Shown in pieces: positions 46,820 through 57,923 of a stretch of DNA of 64,000 nucleotides; position 1 is the first letter of the stretch, and every line of letters begins with the position of its first letter. The notes beneath the pieces are model-generated. The model was not told where the DNA came from. It worked only from the letters and a program-made list of their open reading frames with translations, and searched no databases. Source of the DNA: Cyathus striatus (taxonomy: Eukaryota; Basidiomycota; Agaricomycetes; Agaricales; Nidulariaceae); assembly GCA_025738555.1 (NCBI GenBank), contig JAOVFP010000010.1, positions 1 through 64,000 of the forward strand, in the 5' to 3' direction. Both the position numbers and the translations under genes were made by a program.

Positions 46820-49159
46820 GTGACACATACAGCAATAATGTATCTGTGCGACTGTCACTTGACATAGACTTGAGCGCTGATCATGATATTGAAATATATC
46901 TTAAAAGCGAGTTTGATAAAATTAAAAAGACACGTACCATAGCAAATTACTTGTACAATGATCCTAACTGGCCATCAAAGTGGGACATATGGACATTGGT
47001 CAATAGGTCATCTGGACAGTTCATTTATGCTTCGACTGTCATCAAGTACATTGCCAATGATGATCGAGATCCACGAGAAGCACTCTATGCTATCATTCAT
47101 AGGTCCATGGAAAACATTTTAGATGGAAATCCATTTGCACAGTTAGATGCATTATACAGTCATATTCTTTCATCAGCTGCATCTAAAACAAAGGGAGGGG
47201 AAGACACAGTTTTAATTCTGCTACAAGTCATAATACTCTCTCCCAAAGGAGGGCCCGTCGACTACTGGTGGTCAAACCTATATTCCACTGGTGTAATAGC
47301 CAGATTCTTAGGAATTAAGACATTCGACCTGGAGTTATGGATGAGTCACCTTCGCTCCATACTACATATTCAAAAAATAGGGGGAGAAGACCATATTGGA
47401 TTTCATCATGCTTCGGCTAAAGACTTCTTGTTGGATCCTTCAAGATCAGGAAGATATTTCATTGATTCGATAAAAGGGAGCATATTTTTGGGACAACATT
47501 GCCTGGCTATAATTCAGCATGGTATGATGAAGTCCGAACTAAAAGTACTAATGAGTGATATATACCTCATGGATGTGCAGCAATATGCTATTCAAAACTA
47601 TTTTCGCCATATGGAGCGCGGTGAGTTTGATGTTCAATTATTGAATGAATTTCGTGAACTGCAATATGTTGGATCATTTCTTTCCTTTATGCTCTCGAGA
47701 ATGTCTGAACGTTCAGTGATTGATGGAGTTGGATCAATATTTCACTTTAATTTCTCCATAAATGTAAGTATAATTCCTTAATATGATTATTGCTATCTAC
47801 TACCATCACACACTACATAACTTCGCTGTTCCAAAAGCAGAAGCGGTAGGAGATATTTGCAGATGCGTAAGCAATGCAGTGGACCAATATGTTTTGAAAA
47901 AGTTCTCTGATACTGAGGAGACATACGTGACAGCCATAGACAAAATTATAGGTATTAGGAAGTACCATGAATCTCCCAATAAATCCATTCAATGCTGGAC
48001 TGCAGCATTAATGGAGATTCCTGCACGAGGGAGTCATTATTATTTGAGTGACGAGAAAAGTCAGTTCTTGATTCACCAAATTTTGGAGCAGCTGTCCAAA
48101 GTGTACGTTATCCTTCTTTAATCATTTCTAGTAAATTTAATAACTCTTGATATTGCATTTTTTTTACTAGAGTTCCTTCTCAAGTACTGGAAATAAAAAA
48201 ATATAAAGTATTTGGAGTATATCTCAGAAGATATCCAAACATCCTTGAATATTTACTCGAAAAAATAAAGCCATCATTGCAATTTGGAATATTCCTTCAG
48301 AAAATACTTCCAGCTCTAGAAACGTTCTTCGTTGAACTCTGTCGAACAGATAATAAACGTATTATTAAATTTTTACCGGAGTGACGAGGAAACAATGAAA
48401 AATGTAATAAAATCTATTCAAAATTATTTCAAGGTAAGATCTACATCATTTATAATCACCAATGACGTAAATAAATCTGTATTACAGCAATGTGATTTGA
48501 TCTCCAAGAAAAATAGCGATTTAGACGAGAACACCGACAGTCCAAATGAAATAAAAAATAGTGAGCGGGAAAAAAGAACACGAGACAATCGAGAATTGGA
48601 TGGTGATTCAAATATGAAGAGTAATATAGACACGACTGATATCAACATATATGCAACAAAATCACTGCTTCAGACTAATAACCAGGGCAGCCAAGAATTG
48701 TGGCCAGAAACTGACTGCATTTTGGAGGTGATAAAGGGAGCTAACGAGGAAAATATTCGTAATATAAGCATTCGAAACACTGGTGTGGAGTGCATAAAGA
48801 CGATCTCTGAGCCTCAGGAATCTAAACACAGTATCCAGGATATCCAGGAACCATTACCGGAGAATGATAGCAATGCGATCACGGAAAGAGAATCTGACAT
48901 ATTGGCCCACAATGATAATGTCGCAAGCCGCGATGTTAGGAGACAAGCAGTTGAGAGAGATAGTCGTGTAGATGTGACTTATCACCCGCATGTTCCGATA
49001 TCTGATACCAGCCACCCAGAGGCACAAGCAGATTCAGAGACTACAGGCCATAATACATTAGAGGAACAGATTCAGGCAGATCTTGTGAATACTATTGGAA
49101 CGATTGCAGCGAGCTCTGGCAAGAACTTCTGGAGGGGTCTAATTTGTTGCTTTAAGTAA

Positions 49160-50800
49160 ACATTTGAAGTTTAGTGTATATTTGCGAAGGGATGGAAATT
49201 TATGGTATATCTTTGTGGATTATCAGAATTAATATGTACTTAGTCTCGCTATGATTTTGTTAATTATATATTATGTTTTCAATTTCTTCAATGTTAACTC
49301 ATGTTGGTACAAATACCAGGTCTGGAGGGATGAAAATCTCCGCAGTGTATAATATATTCCTACAGGACTTTATTCGAAGATCTTTCATTAACGGACATTT
49401 CATTAACGGACATTCTTCATCGACACATTAGATGGAGGTAATCAAAACAGCTAATTGGAGAATACGTTGTGTTTTAAAGGCCATTCATGGGGTACACATT
49501 GCACGTATTTGAACCCGCCAGTCATAATATATTGCGATCTAAGGGATTCTCCTAAAGTGAGTCCGAATAGCGTCTGGCCAGAGAGCGCCGGCAGTACGGT
49601 TGTTTGCTGCAACCTTTGCATTCGAGTAAAAAACGCAACCTCAATGCTTGTGCTTCAACCTAACTCGAGCTCTAACCCAAGTGTCATATTCTCCTACTAC
49701 TCCACAACGCCAAGAACATCTTTGCTGATCCTCGAATACAAGAATCACACTTTTTGCCAACGTGCCTCTGAATTAGGAATGTCGTCCTGATACTCACCAC
49801 TGGTAAGTCGACAACAGCAACATTATGATTAGTGGGTATCGATGTTGACTCTGTAGGATGAGAAAACAGCTTCCTATCATGACTCGCCGGAACCGGTGCA
49901 GAGTGCCTGCGGGGTATGACGCGTACGTATGACGCTTCAACAGCGTGATGTACATCGCTCGAAGCGGGGGTTGGTATTTGGATGCTGGAGCATAGCGCAA
50001 GAGACGGACATACCGAGGACATGCATAAGTCATGTAAAAATCATGCATATCCATCATATGTAGTCTGGCTTTCCAACCTTGTAAATGTGCCAGGAATGTG
50101 CTAAAGCACTAATATTCAGAACACTGAGATAAGCCTTAAATGTACATCGGTGTCTTTGGTCCTTACTCTTACTTAATTTTAGTGAGAGCAGTAGATCAAG
50201 CAAGCACCCTTTACCTCCGTAAGTCTTATGATACTATAATATACAAGTGGCATGTTCACTGTCAGGATCTGAAGGAATGTCATATTCGACGGTGCGAGTC
50301 TCGATGATACTTACACCTATAGGAATATGATCGATGTCAACAACCGTTGGGCGATGCTCTGATTAGCCTTGAGGCTGTTACTGTGTAGGTGAATAGTTTT
50401 GCGGGAATACTGCACGACTTTAACTGAGAAATTAAAATGTAACTGTAGTAAATGAGTAAGTGATGGGATAAGCGGAATAGCTGGGTTCGGATACCTGAGG
50501 GTTAGTATACTAGTACCCGACACACGAAGGCGAACATAGTACACAAGTTACTTAGCGTGATAAGATCAAACTTGTTTATTTGAATGCAAGCGACTGCCAA
50601 ACCAAGCCCAAACAAATATGTAAGTATCTTTATACGTTGTTTATAAGCAGCCTTGTGTGTGGTTTACTGTTAGTTATGAAAGGACATTCACTGTAACTAC
50701 AGTCAAGTATACATAACGTTCCCACTGTAATTACGGTGAATTATTATAAAGATCACACTATCTAGTGCTTTGGGAGGAGGAATATTTGAATCCGGAGAAT
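49160..50800. other. Intergenic region between NACHT pseudogene and G-alpha cassette A
   Basis: No gene, repeat or RNA is supported. A 111-codon frame at 49,455-49,790 and overlapping minus-strand frames lack any domain. Two CATTAACGGACATT direct repeats stand near 49,386-49,410. Confidence 0.35.
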
Positions 50801-50989
50801 GGTATAATCCAAACCTAAACGGTGTTCATAGGGGTATCCCCCACTTAGCCCCCTTACCTAATACATGTTGATACCCCTTGACTTGGCGCGTCTTAAGTAC
50901 TACATAGTTGGCAGTAACCAATACCATCTGTCCCTCCCAACCCTCCTTCCTCCTTCCCTCCCAGCTCTCCCCTTTCGCCTTGGCCCAAT

Positions 50990-53383
50990 ATGATGCGTTT
51001 ATTCATGTCCTCACAAATGAAAGCCAAGGCACGCAGCGATGCCTTGCAGCGACAGATCGACGAGGATAATAAGAAACTCAAGCGAGAATGCAAGATTCTC
51101 CTTCTTGGTGAGTTTAATGACTTCCTCGCATGTTCTGCTTTCCGGTGGCGGCAGTCATAAAGGCGGGGCTGGTCGCTTGTTGTCTCTCGTTCTCGATTTT
51201 GTACTTTTATGTTGCATGGATGCACTTCCAGTTGTGATTTGTCCGCTCTCTGTGTCCTTGGATGCATGGTTTGGTCGTTACGCGTCTTTCGACGTGGTTT
51301 CTTTCCTTAACTTTACCTTCGTTCCTTCGGAGCTAGCACACAGCGCTCTGCACACAGCCTCTCATTCACTCACCTTACTCTCCATCACTTTGCATACTAA
51401 TATACCCATTCCAGGCACCAGCGACTCAGAAAAGTCGACGATAGTCAAGCAGATGAAGATCCATCACCATGGCGGCTTCAGCCACGAGGAGCTGATGCAA
51501 TACCGCCCCATTGTGTACCAAAATCTCATCGAGTCGGCGCAACAGGTGATCGCGGAGGTCAAGGAGCTTGGGTTTGAGTACGACTCCCGGAAGAATCAAG
51601 TAAGTCTTCAAAATTTCCGTTTATTTGCGAGTTGGCTGGGCGGCGCGATGAGGAGGGAGAGGGAGATGGGGATGGGGAGCGTTCTGCAGGAGTCTAGGCC
51701 ACTGCAGGGTGTGATTGCAATACAGTGTGCGGGTGAAACAAAGGGTTGAATATTCTTTGACATGGATGGGAGGAACAGCGAGATGTGGCACTCGTTTCAT
51801 GCACATAGGGTCTCTCGGCGCCTATCTCATCCTCACCTGTTTATTCATTCACTCATTCATTCGTTCTTCCTATTCTATCCTCCTTCCGCTGCCTTGACAA
51901 CTCCCTTTCCTAGCTTCTTGCGGATAAAATCTATGCCTACAAGCTCGGCCCCGGTCAGAAAGGAGTCAGTTCGAAGCGCACCATCCTATACCGCCTCGGC
52001 CTCCTACTCGCGAAAATAAAACCCTATGACTCCAGTAGTACAGACAACCCTGGCCTGACGTTAAACTGCAAGATTGCTAAGGCAATAGAAGTGTTGTGGA
52101 AGGACCCTGTCATTGCGAAGGTCATGGACGAGCATTCTGAGGAGTTTTACCTGACTGACAGTGCGAACTAGTAAGTGCTGTCCCTGATCTTGCTGCGTGA
52201 ATGAGAGGGAAGGGCTAATTAACTGTATAAGCTTTTTCACGGAGGCGATGAGAATTGGCGGACCAGACTATCTTCCTAATCAGACGGATGTACTCATGGC
52301 GCGAGAGACGTATGGTGCAACTGAGACTAGGTTTATGATAGGACAGTTATCGTGAGTTGTTCTCTTCTCTCTCTCTTTTTCTCTCCTATTGTTAGCGCGT
52401 TGGGATCTCGCGGCGCGAATGCACCGACCCCTTCGACGACATTCACCCCTTGCTCCGCTGTACCCGCCTTATTGATATACCCTCCCCTCGGCTCGCTCTT
52501 GAACCGACCTAGTGTGCTGACGCGTCTGAGATGCCAAAAAAATTGCTTTCGTCTTCCCGCTCTTTAATCCTTTCCTTTTCGTGAAGCACTTGGGCATATT
52601 TTTGCTTCCGCTTGTCCGTATGTCGTGTCATGTGGTTGTCACAAGAGGAAGGAGGCAGGTGCCTCGTCTCTGTTGCGGCGTTCTCTTTTTCGTTTTAACC
52701 TGATGTTTCGTTTCTGTGATCATGGTGCTAATTGATTTGCTGTTATGTAGGGTACACATATGCGATGTTGATCATCGCCAGTTGCATAGCACTGAGAAGT
52801 GGACGCAGTACTTCGAAAATGTGACAAGTATTTTCTTTTGTGCTTCGCTCAGCGGGTATGATCAGATGCTTGCGGGGGATAAGAAGCAGGTGCGTTGGGG
52901 TGTTTTTTGTTTATTCTGCTCGTGCTCACTAATGGCTGGTGTTTTGTAGAGCCAACTGAATGAGTCTATGACTCTGTTTGAGGCTATCGTTAACTCGCGG
53001 TGGTTCCTTCGGACATCAGTTGTCTTATTATTCACCAATATTAATATTTTTAAACTCAAGATCATGAATGTATGTTATCTCTTTCGGGCCTTATCTCACT
53101 CCAAAATCGAGCCGACTCTTTTGGATTGCATTCTAGTCGCCGTTAGAGCAGTATTTTCCCGAATACCTCGGCGGACGCGATGTCAACAAAGCGACGAAGT
53201 ATATCTTGTTGAAGTTTATGGCACTGAATCGAGCAAGGTTAAGCATTTATCCTCAGTATGTTCTCTTTTCGTGTCTACGCTGCAGTGATGATTGAGTGAG
53301 ATAGCCTATCAGAGGCTACTGTCGATAACAATGTCACCAGGTCCATCTTGCAAAATGCGCTCTGGGACTCTGGGATCCTATAG
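50990..53383 (+). CDS. Divergent G-protein alpha-subunit-like protein, copy A (378 aa, 8 exons)
   Basis: Exons 50,990-51,107, 51,415-51,599, 51,914-52,170, 52,232-52,351, 52,751-52,889, 52,950-53,069, 53,137-53,255 and 53,305-53,383 (1,137 nt). The fold is clearly G-alpha: [10 protein letters not shown] after the P-loop, [16 protein letters not shown] in the helical domain, [13 protein letters not shown] and ETRFMIGQL at switch [40 protein letters not shown] and the end [13 protein letters not shown]. The nucleotide motifs are altered: P-loop GTSDSEKST (residues 40-48) has Glu where GAGESGKST has Gly, switch II DVGGQ is DVDHRQ, and NKxD is TNIN. There is no Gly2 for myristoylation. About eight residues are missing before SILQNAL. 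It could be a non-GTPase scaffold or a decaying paralogue; the frame itself is intact. Confidence 0.8.
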
Positions 53384-53865
53384 CCCACGCGCCATCATGT
53401 TTTTACGACTACTTTTCCATGTTTCATATTTTCGGTGAGTTGTTTATTCAATTGCTTTATTTTCAGCTGTGGGATTGTGGTTCGCGGTCTTTGAAGACTG
53501 TCATCATCTCGATGAGTGGCGGCCGATCTACCGACGAATTGTTCCGTGCTCTCCTTATTCCTTGTTCCTTCAGAACTCGGTAATAGATGGATTACTGATT
53601 CTGATTTGTTACCTAGATCCTTCTCCCACCTGCATTACCGTATCCCCTACCCTATCCCGTACTATATTGTCGCTTGCATTGCGACGAGCAATCCTTTTAG
53701 TCCAGTCTGGCGTCGATCTCATGTTGTTCAGCATCAGTCATCTTCCCAGAGAAAGATATTTTAGTTCCTCAAGTTCCTCAATAACATATTCTACATTTAA
53801 AGTACCAGTGATGTGATTAGAGAACGGAAATAAGTAGGTTGCATTGGGGTTTGAATGAATTTGGA

Positions 53866-54000
53866 GTTGGTAATGTCCAAGTAACATTTTAAGATTTTTT
53901 GTAGCTAGTGGGAAGATTACATCAACTCGAGATATGTGCACGTGCATCGTGTGAACTAATCTTATCTTCAGATTTTTCGCCTCGACGTTTCAATTTTAAC
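53866..54000 (+). promoter_or_regulatory. Copy of the SPE3-LYS9 promoter segment (cassette A)
   Basis: GTTGGTAATGTCCAAGTAAC through GATTACATCAACTCGAGATA, GTGCACGTGCATCGTGTGAA and CTAATCTTATCTTCAGA matches 60,961-61,075 base for base apart from a few changes. It ends before the start codon of SPE3-LYS9 would be reached, so here it drives no known gene. Confidence 0.75.
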
Positions 54001-54017
54001 CGTCTCCTTTCATCGTG

Positions 54018-54420
54018 GAAGGCGCTCACAATGTCGTGCTAGAGACCATTAAGCGTGGTGAAGGCGATATGTTCGATGAACCAGCTGATATCAACTCGTC
54101 TGATCCCATCACGATTGTGTTGAAACTTGAGATTGTATGAAACTTACGGCGGCCACGTTCGCATTTGCTTGTGAATTGCAAACTACCCCGTAGCAAAGGC
54201 CATGTGCTCACCAACCTGCTCGAGGACGAGGAAAAAAGGTGCAGCTCATGCGCTCTCAGAATAACGCCGGTGGTTCCTTGGAACTTGGCTTTGGGGGATT
54301 CGAGGTTAAGACTATCAAACTCATCCTCGGTGCGATCCTTCCGCCCAAAGAGCCAGTTTCTGTTGTGTTGAAAGGGACGACTTGCCAACCACCCCTCACA
54401 CCCCATGAATCAATATGACG
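54018..54420 (+). pseudogene. C-terminal fragment of a GH38 alpha-mannosidase
   Basis: The plus strand reads NVVLETIKRGEGDMFDEPAD, a stop after VLKLEIV, then KGHVLTNLLEDEE and, after a frame change, FGGFEVKTIKLILGAILPP. These blocks occur in the same order (ETVKRGED, TNLLEDE, GFEVKT) at the C terminus of vacuolar class II alpha-mannosidases. Only the last 130 or so codons are present, with at least one stop and one or two shifts. It follows directly on the end of cassette A, so it was probably brought in or left behind by the same rearrangement. The long minus-strand frame over it is a shadow. Confidence 0.6.
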
Positions 54421-54948
54421 ATACTATGTGATAGGTATGATCAGATCCCCTTCCTCTACCTCCCATTTGTCCAAGCGTACGGTGTCGCCGTCTCAAACGA
54501 ACCACATCCACCTCCACCTTCTCGCTACACTGTGTCATATCATCATCACTGCTACCACATCTTGCGCACTGCTGCTGGCATCTCATGCCACCTTCCTCTT
54601 CCCCTTCTCCACCTCATCCCAGCATGACAGCTGTCTCACTACCACGACCCTTTCTCCCACCACGACCCGTCACCCCCCCTCGTGTCTGCGATGGTATGTG
54701 TCTCGCTTTTGATCTCGTGAACTAAACTCATGTTGCTATTGTTCTAAGATGTACTCTCCGCGGTCACCCTTCGAGAATACCAATGTACTACACAAATTAG
54801 ATCCTTTGGTATATCACTGTACTGTGCACACTCAATCAGCGGTTTCCGTTGTTCACCTAATTAATTGTGTACTTCATTTACTTGATTTTCCTATACACCT
54901 CTTTTATCTTTGTTTCGACAAGCAGTGAGGAAAGAAGAAACTGCTACT
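54421..54948. other. Spacer, C/T-rich, no gene
   Basis: A pyrimidine-rich plus-strand tract (54,480-54,690) with CCACC/CTTCTCC runs and no supported coding region, then AT-rich sequence up to the 3' end of the minus-strand gene at 54,949. Confidence 0.35.
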
Positions 54949-56460
54949 TTACTCAAATTCAAAGAAAGCGCTGCTGCGGTCCGGCGGTATGTCATATCCC
55001 TCAATTATTGGTGGAATTCCACCCGCCTCAAGATAACGAAAAGCATCCTCCACCTTTTCATCGGAGTGTTTTAAATAGGCAATTTTACCATGCCTTAGAT
55101 AACCGTCACTCGCATCCATTGTCCATCGATGGAGTTCAATATACTTCTGATTGGCGTAATCGAACGTAAGCTCTGTTTTCATTTTTTCTGTGGTCGTCGT
55201 ATCCCGATATAGTCCATACCACACATTCTCCTTGATGCATAAATTAGTCGCACAAATCATAGAAACTAAATGACAACACATATAATACCTTTTGGAAGGT
55301 TAAATCGCCGTCAAGGAACACATTAGATGCACCCTTTGGCAAAATCATCATATTTGCTTCACTTGCAACATTTGTAGCTTGATCTAATTCCTGTAAGGAT
55401 AATCCTGTTGCATAGGATAACATTTGAAGAAAGTGTTCGGGGATAGGCTGCAGTGGCGGAACTTAGTCTATTCAACAATTACCGTACCCTGCACAACACT
55501 TACAGACAACTTAAGAGCGTCTGCGATTGGTGCAATACAGCATGAAACAAAATGTGTCGTTTCAATATTCCGTTCATATTCGAGCATTTCTAAAAGCTAT
55601 GATAACAACCAATTGAGTATTCAAAGGAGACATCAGACAATGATAGTAACCTTGTGCTTGATTCTTTCAACTGATCCTTGCACATCAGGTGGATATCTAG
55701 AACCATAAGCTAACTTCACTGATGATGGAAGTTTATGAATGCATATTCAAAACACAAGTAATGCAGTGATGGGCTTACATGGTCCAATTACACCTTCTGA
55801 CCATAGTGCACACATCGAATCAAATAATTGAAGTTCATCAGCGGTCACAATAAGGCGAGCCATTCGGTAGGAAGCTTCTGCGTCAAAGGAGTAAATCATT
55901 AATATCAGGAATGTTATAGCACGTTGCGAAGATCTAGTTCCAGTATATTTATGATATCGCTTGGCTATACTTTCAGCTTTGGTTACTGTATTTTTCATAG
56001 CCTCAAATGATTTGTCATCTTCACTATGGAAAACATGTTTCATAACTCTAATGGCAGTTTGAAGTTGCAAGCGTTTCTGGAGTTTTTCAAAGGAAATCTG
56101 GAGACATCTTTCCAAAGTCTGCAAACCGTCCTTCGTAACATCGACATCGTTCTCGTTCAGGCCCTCGTCCTCCACGTCCTTCTCGTACATGTCCAGATCC
56201 TCGTCCTCTTCCTCCTCATCTTCATTGCAATTGAGGGTTTTTACACAAGGACGGGTTGCTCTGATATATTCAAACTTAATGGCACCAGATCTGACAGGTG
56301 GCAATAATAATGACACGTCGTCATCAAGTGAGTGAGTCTTGTTATAGGAATAGATGATGCTGGGAGCTCTGAAATCTTTGTCAGATGTGTCCACGGCAAC
56401 TGAGTGACTTGGCATTGAAGATGGCCCAGCTGGTGTTCCTGTGCGAGATATTAGACTCAT
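54949..56460 (-). CDS. Protein of unknown function, 424 aa, 5 exons
   Basis: Exons are the complement of 55,779-56,460, 55,651-55,709, 55,504-55,596, 55,289-55,447 and 54,949-55,230; total 1,275 nt. Donors are GTAAGC, GTTACT, GTAAGT and GTATTA, so two are weak. The protein starts MSLISRTGTPAGPSSMPSHS and has a strongly acidic stretch (NEDEEEEDEDLDMYEKD, about residues 80-95), then a helical region (SIAKRYHKYTGTRSSQRAIT, LILMIYSFDAEASYRMARLI), a middle part with LQELDQATNVASEANMMILP, and the end YDIPPDRSSAFFEFE. No signal peptide or membrane span is apparent, so it is probably cytosolic or nuclear. I do not recognise the family. It is intact while its neighbours on both sides are duplicated or broken, which suggests it is under selection. 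The start is the first ATG of the open frame. Confidence 0.7.
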
Positions 56461-56721
56461 ACAAATATTTCATTATTGGTGGCTCTACCCAGGTTTATAT
56501 ACCAACCGCTGGATTGAATATACAGTGAGTCATGATACAGTACAATAGAGTATAAGTGTATTATATCATACTGTATTCTGATTATATCTAATTCATTCTG
56601 GTAGATCACACAATTATAATTCCCACTTAGGGTTATAGGGTCGAGTACAAACATTTTTTGGCAGTAAAATTCGATGAATTGGGACCTATTCATTGTATCT
56701 AGCTGTCATTGAAATCCAAAT
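56461..56721. other. AT-rich spacer
   Basis: Upstream flank of the minus-strand gene and boundary of cassette B. Nothing further is visible. Confidence 0.35.
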
Positions 56722-57475
56722 ATGCGCTTATTCATGTCCTCACAAATGAAAGCCAAGGCACGCAGCGATGCCTTGCAGCAACAGATCGACGAGGATGATA
56801 AGAAACTCAAGTGAGAATGCAAGACTCTCCTTCTCGGTGAGTTCAATGGCTTTCTCATGTTCCAGTGCTTTCCACTGATGACAGTCATAGAGGCAGGGTT
56901 GATCGCTTTTTGGCTCTCGTTCTCGATTTTGTACTTTACTGGTGCATATATGTGCCTCCAGTTGTGATTCGTGCGCTCTTTGTGTCCTAGGGTGCATAGT
57001 TTCGTCGGTACGCGTCTTTCGACGTGGTTTCTTTCCTTAACTTAGCCTTCATTCCCTCGGTGCTAGTACACAGCGCTCTGCACCCAGCCCCACATTCACT
57101 CACCTTACTCTCCATCACCCTGCACACTAATATACTCATTCCAAGCATCGTGACTCAGAAAAATCGACGATAGTCAGGCAGATGAAGATCCATCACTATG
57201 GCGGCTTCAGTCACGAGGAACCGATGTAATACCGCCCCATTGTGTACCGAAATCTCATCGAGTCGGCGCAACAGGTGATCGCGGGGGTCAAGGAGCTTGG
57301 GTTTGAGTACGAGTCCTGGAAGAATCAAGTAAATCTTCAGAATTTCTGTTTGTTTGCGAATTGGCTGAGTGACGTCCAGGTCACTGCAGACTCCAGAGTG
57401 TGATTGCGATATAGGCGTTAACTTGATGTTTCTACATTATCGTATCCCCTACCCTATCCCGCAGGAATATTAGGT
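56722..57475 (+). pseudogene. G-alpha-like pseudogene, copy B, internally deleted
   Basis: Exon 1 matches copy A from ATGCGCTTATTCATGTCCTC but an Arg codon before the P-loop has become TGA (AAG TGA GAA). Exon 2 (from about 57,148) has lost one base at the P-loop and has CAA changed to TAA in the MQYRPIV block. Similarity stops shortly after exon 2 near 57,370; the sequence then jumps to the 3' region (CGTATCCCCTACCCTATCCC, equal to 53,638 in copy A), so exons 3-8 are deleted. It is beyond doubt non-functional. Confidence 0.85.
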
Positions 57476-57613
57476 AATGTCGAGATATGTGCACGTGCAT
57501 CGTGCGAACTAATCTTATCTTTTGATTTTTCGCTTCGTCAACGCGTCAACAAATTTCTTAGACGCTCATCTGATCATGATCCTCACCCACCCCTCCATCG
57601 TTGGTACAACCCC
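57476..57613 (+). pseudogene. Duplicated 5' end of SPE3-LYS9: promoter, start codon and exon 1
   Basis: Matches 61,018-61,155: the GTGCACGTGCATCGTGCGAA box, CTTATCT, the leader GACGCTCATCTGATCATG, the exon 1 codons (ATGATCCTCACCCACCCCTC, with Val2 changed to Ile) and the donor GTTGGTACA. It stops inside the position of intron 1, then runs into CCCTAACCCTAAGG and unrelated sequence. It ends cassette B. Confidence 0.85.
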
Positions 57614-57744
57614 TAACCCTAAGGCGCTGTCCGGAATAGTCGGAATAAGGGTCTTCTGCACTATTACAATATACTCTGCAGAATTTAATACTTCTCCATG
57701 TCCACCGATGAATATGTATTTAGACAGGGTTGGCTGTAATGGGC
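57614..57744. other. Short junction between cassettes B and C
   Basis: About 130 bp of unmatched sequence beginning with two telomere-like repeats (CCCTAACCCTAA at 57,611-57,622). It leads into the common upstream flank of cassette C. Confidence 0.4.
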
Positions 57745-57923
57745 CAAACCCTAAACCATATTCATAGGGGTATCCCCCACTTAGCCCCCTTACCTAATAC
57801 ATGCTGATACCCCTTGACTTAGCGCGTCTTAATGTACTATATAGTTGGTAGTAACCAATACTATCTGTCCCTCCCAATCCTCCTTCCTCCTTTCCCAGCT
57901 CTCCGCTTTCGCCTTCGTCCAAT

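Larger units (their letters stand above)
44557..49159 (+). pseudogene. NACHT-domain NTPase (NLR-like STAND protein) gene broken by two elements
   Basis: The readable frame starts near 44,600 (AERVDPPRCHPETRKEIIQK) without a convincing ATG. Walker A is FNGAAGVGKSAIAQM (about 44,735), Walker B is ITDGLDEC (about 45,064). A 395-bp MITE interrupts the exon at 45,115; beyond it the frame resumes as MRFLIVSRPEREIQ, the usual NACHT SRPE motif. A 1,182-bp element interrupts again at 45,638; the frame resumes with LSLDIDLSADHDIEIYLKSE and continues through WTLVNRSSGQFIYASTVIKY and HHASAKDFLLDPSRSGRY, ending at a GTAAGT at 47,763. Excising both elements with one target-site copy each gives one continuous frame. 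Later exons (about 47,836-48,111, then from 48,171) do not join cleanly in frame, and the last open stretch (48,332-49,159, low complexity) is in another register. In Agaricomycetes such proteins are thought to act in non-self recognition. Confidence 0.85.
50800..54000 (+). repeat. Segmental duplication, cassette A (G-alpha-like gene plus SPE3-LYS9 promoter segment)
   Basis: From CATAGGGGTATCCCCCACTT at about 50,828 onward the sequence matches 57,762 onward through the whole G-alpha-like gene, its 3' region and the GCACGTGC/GATA segment. Similarity is strong in exons and introns alike, so the duplication is of genomic DNA, not of a transcript. Similarity ends near 54,000, just before the alpha-mannosidase fragment. 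Confidence 0.8.

Noticed and set aside
54026..54406. 126-codon minus-strand gene
   Set aside because: Antisense to recognisable alpha-mannosidase blocks on the plus strand; no domain of its own.
57611..57622. Interstitial telomere repeat CCCTAACCCTAA as a healed break
   Set aside because: Only two units, and intron 1 of SPE3-LYS9 itself contains CTCCCTAACCCAATC at the matching place, so it is more simply a shortened copy of that intron.
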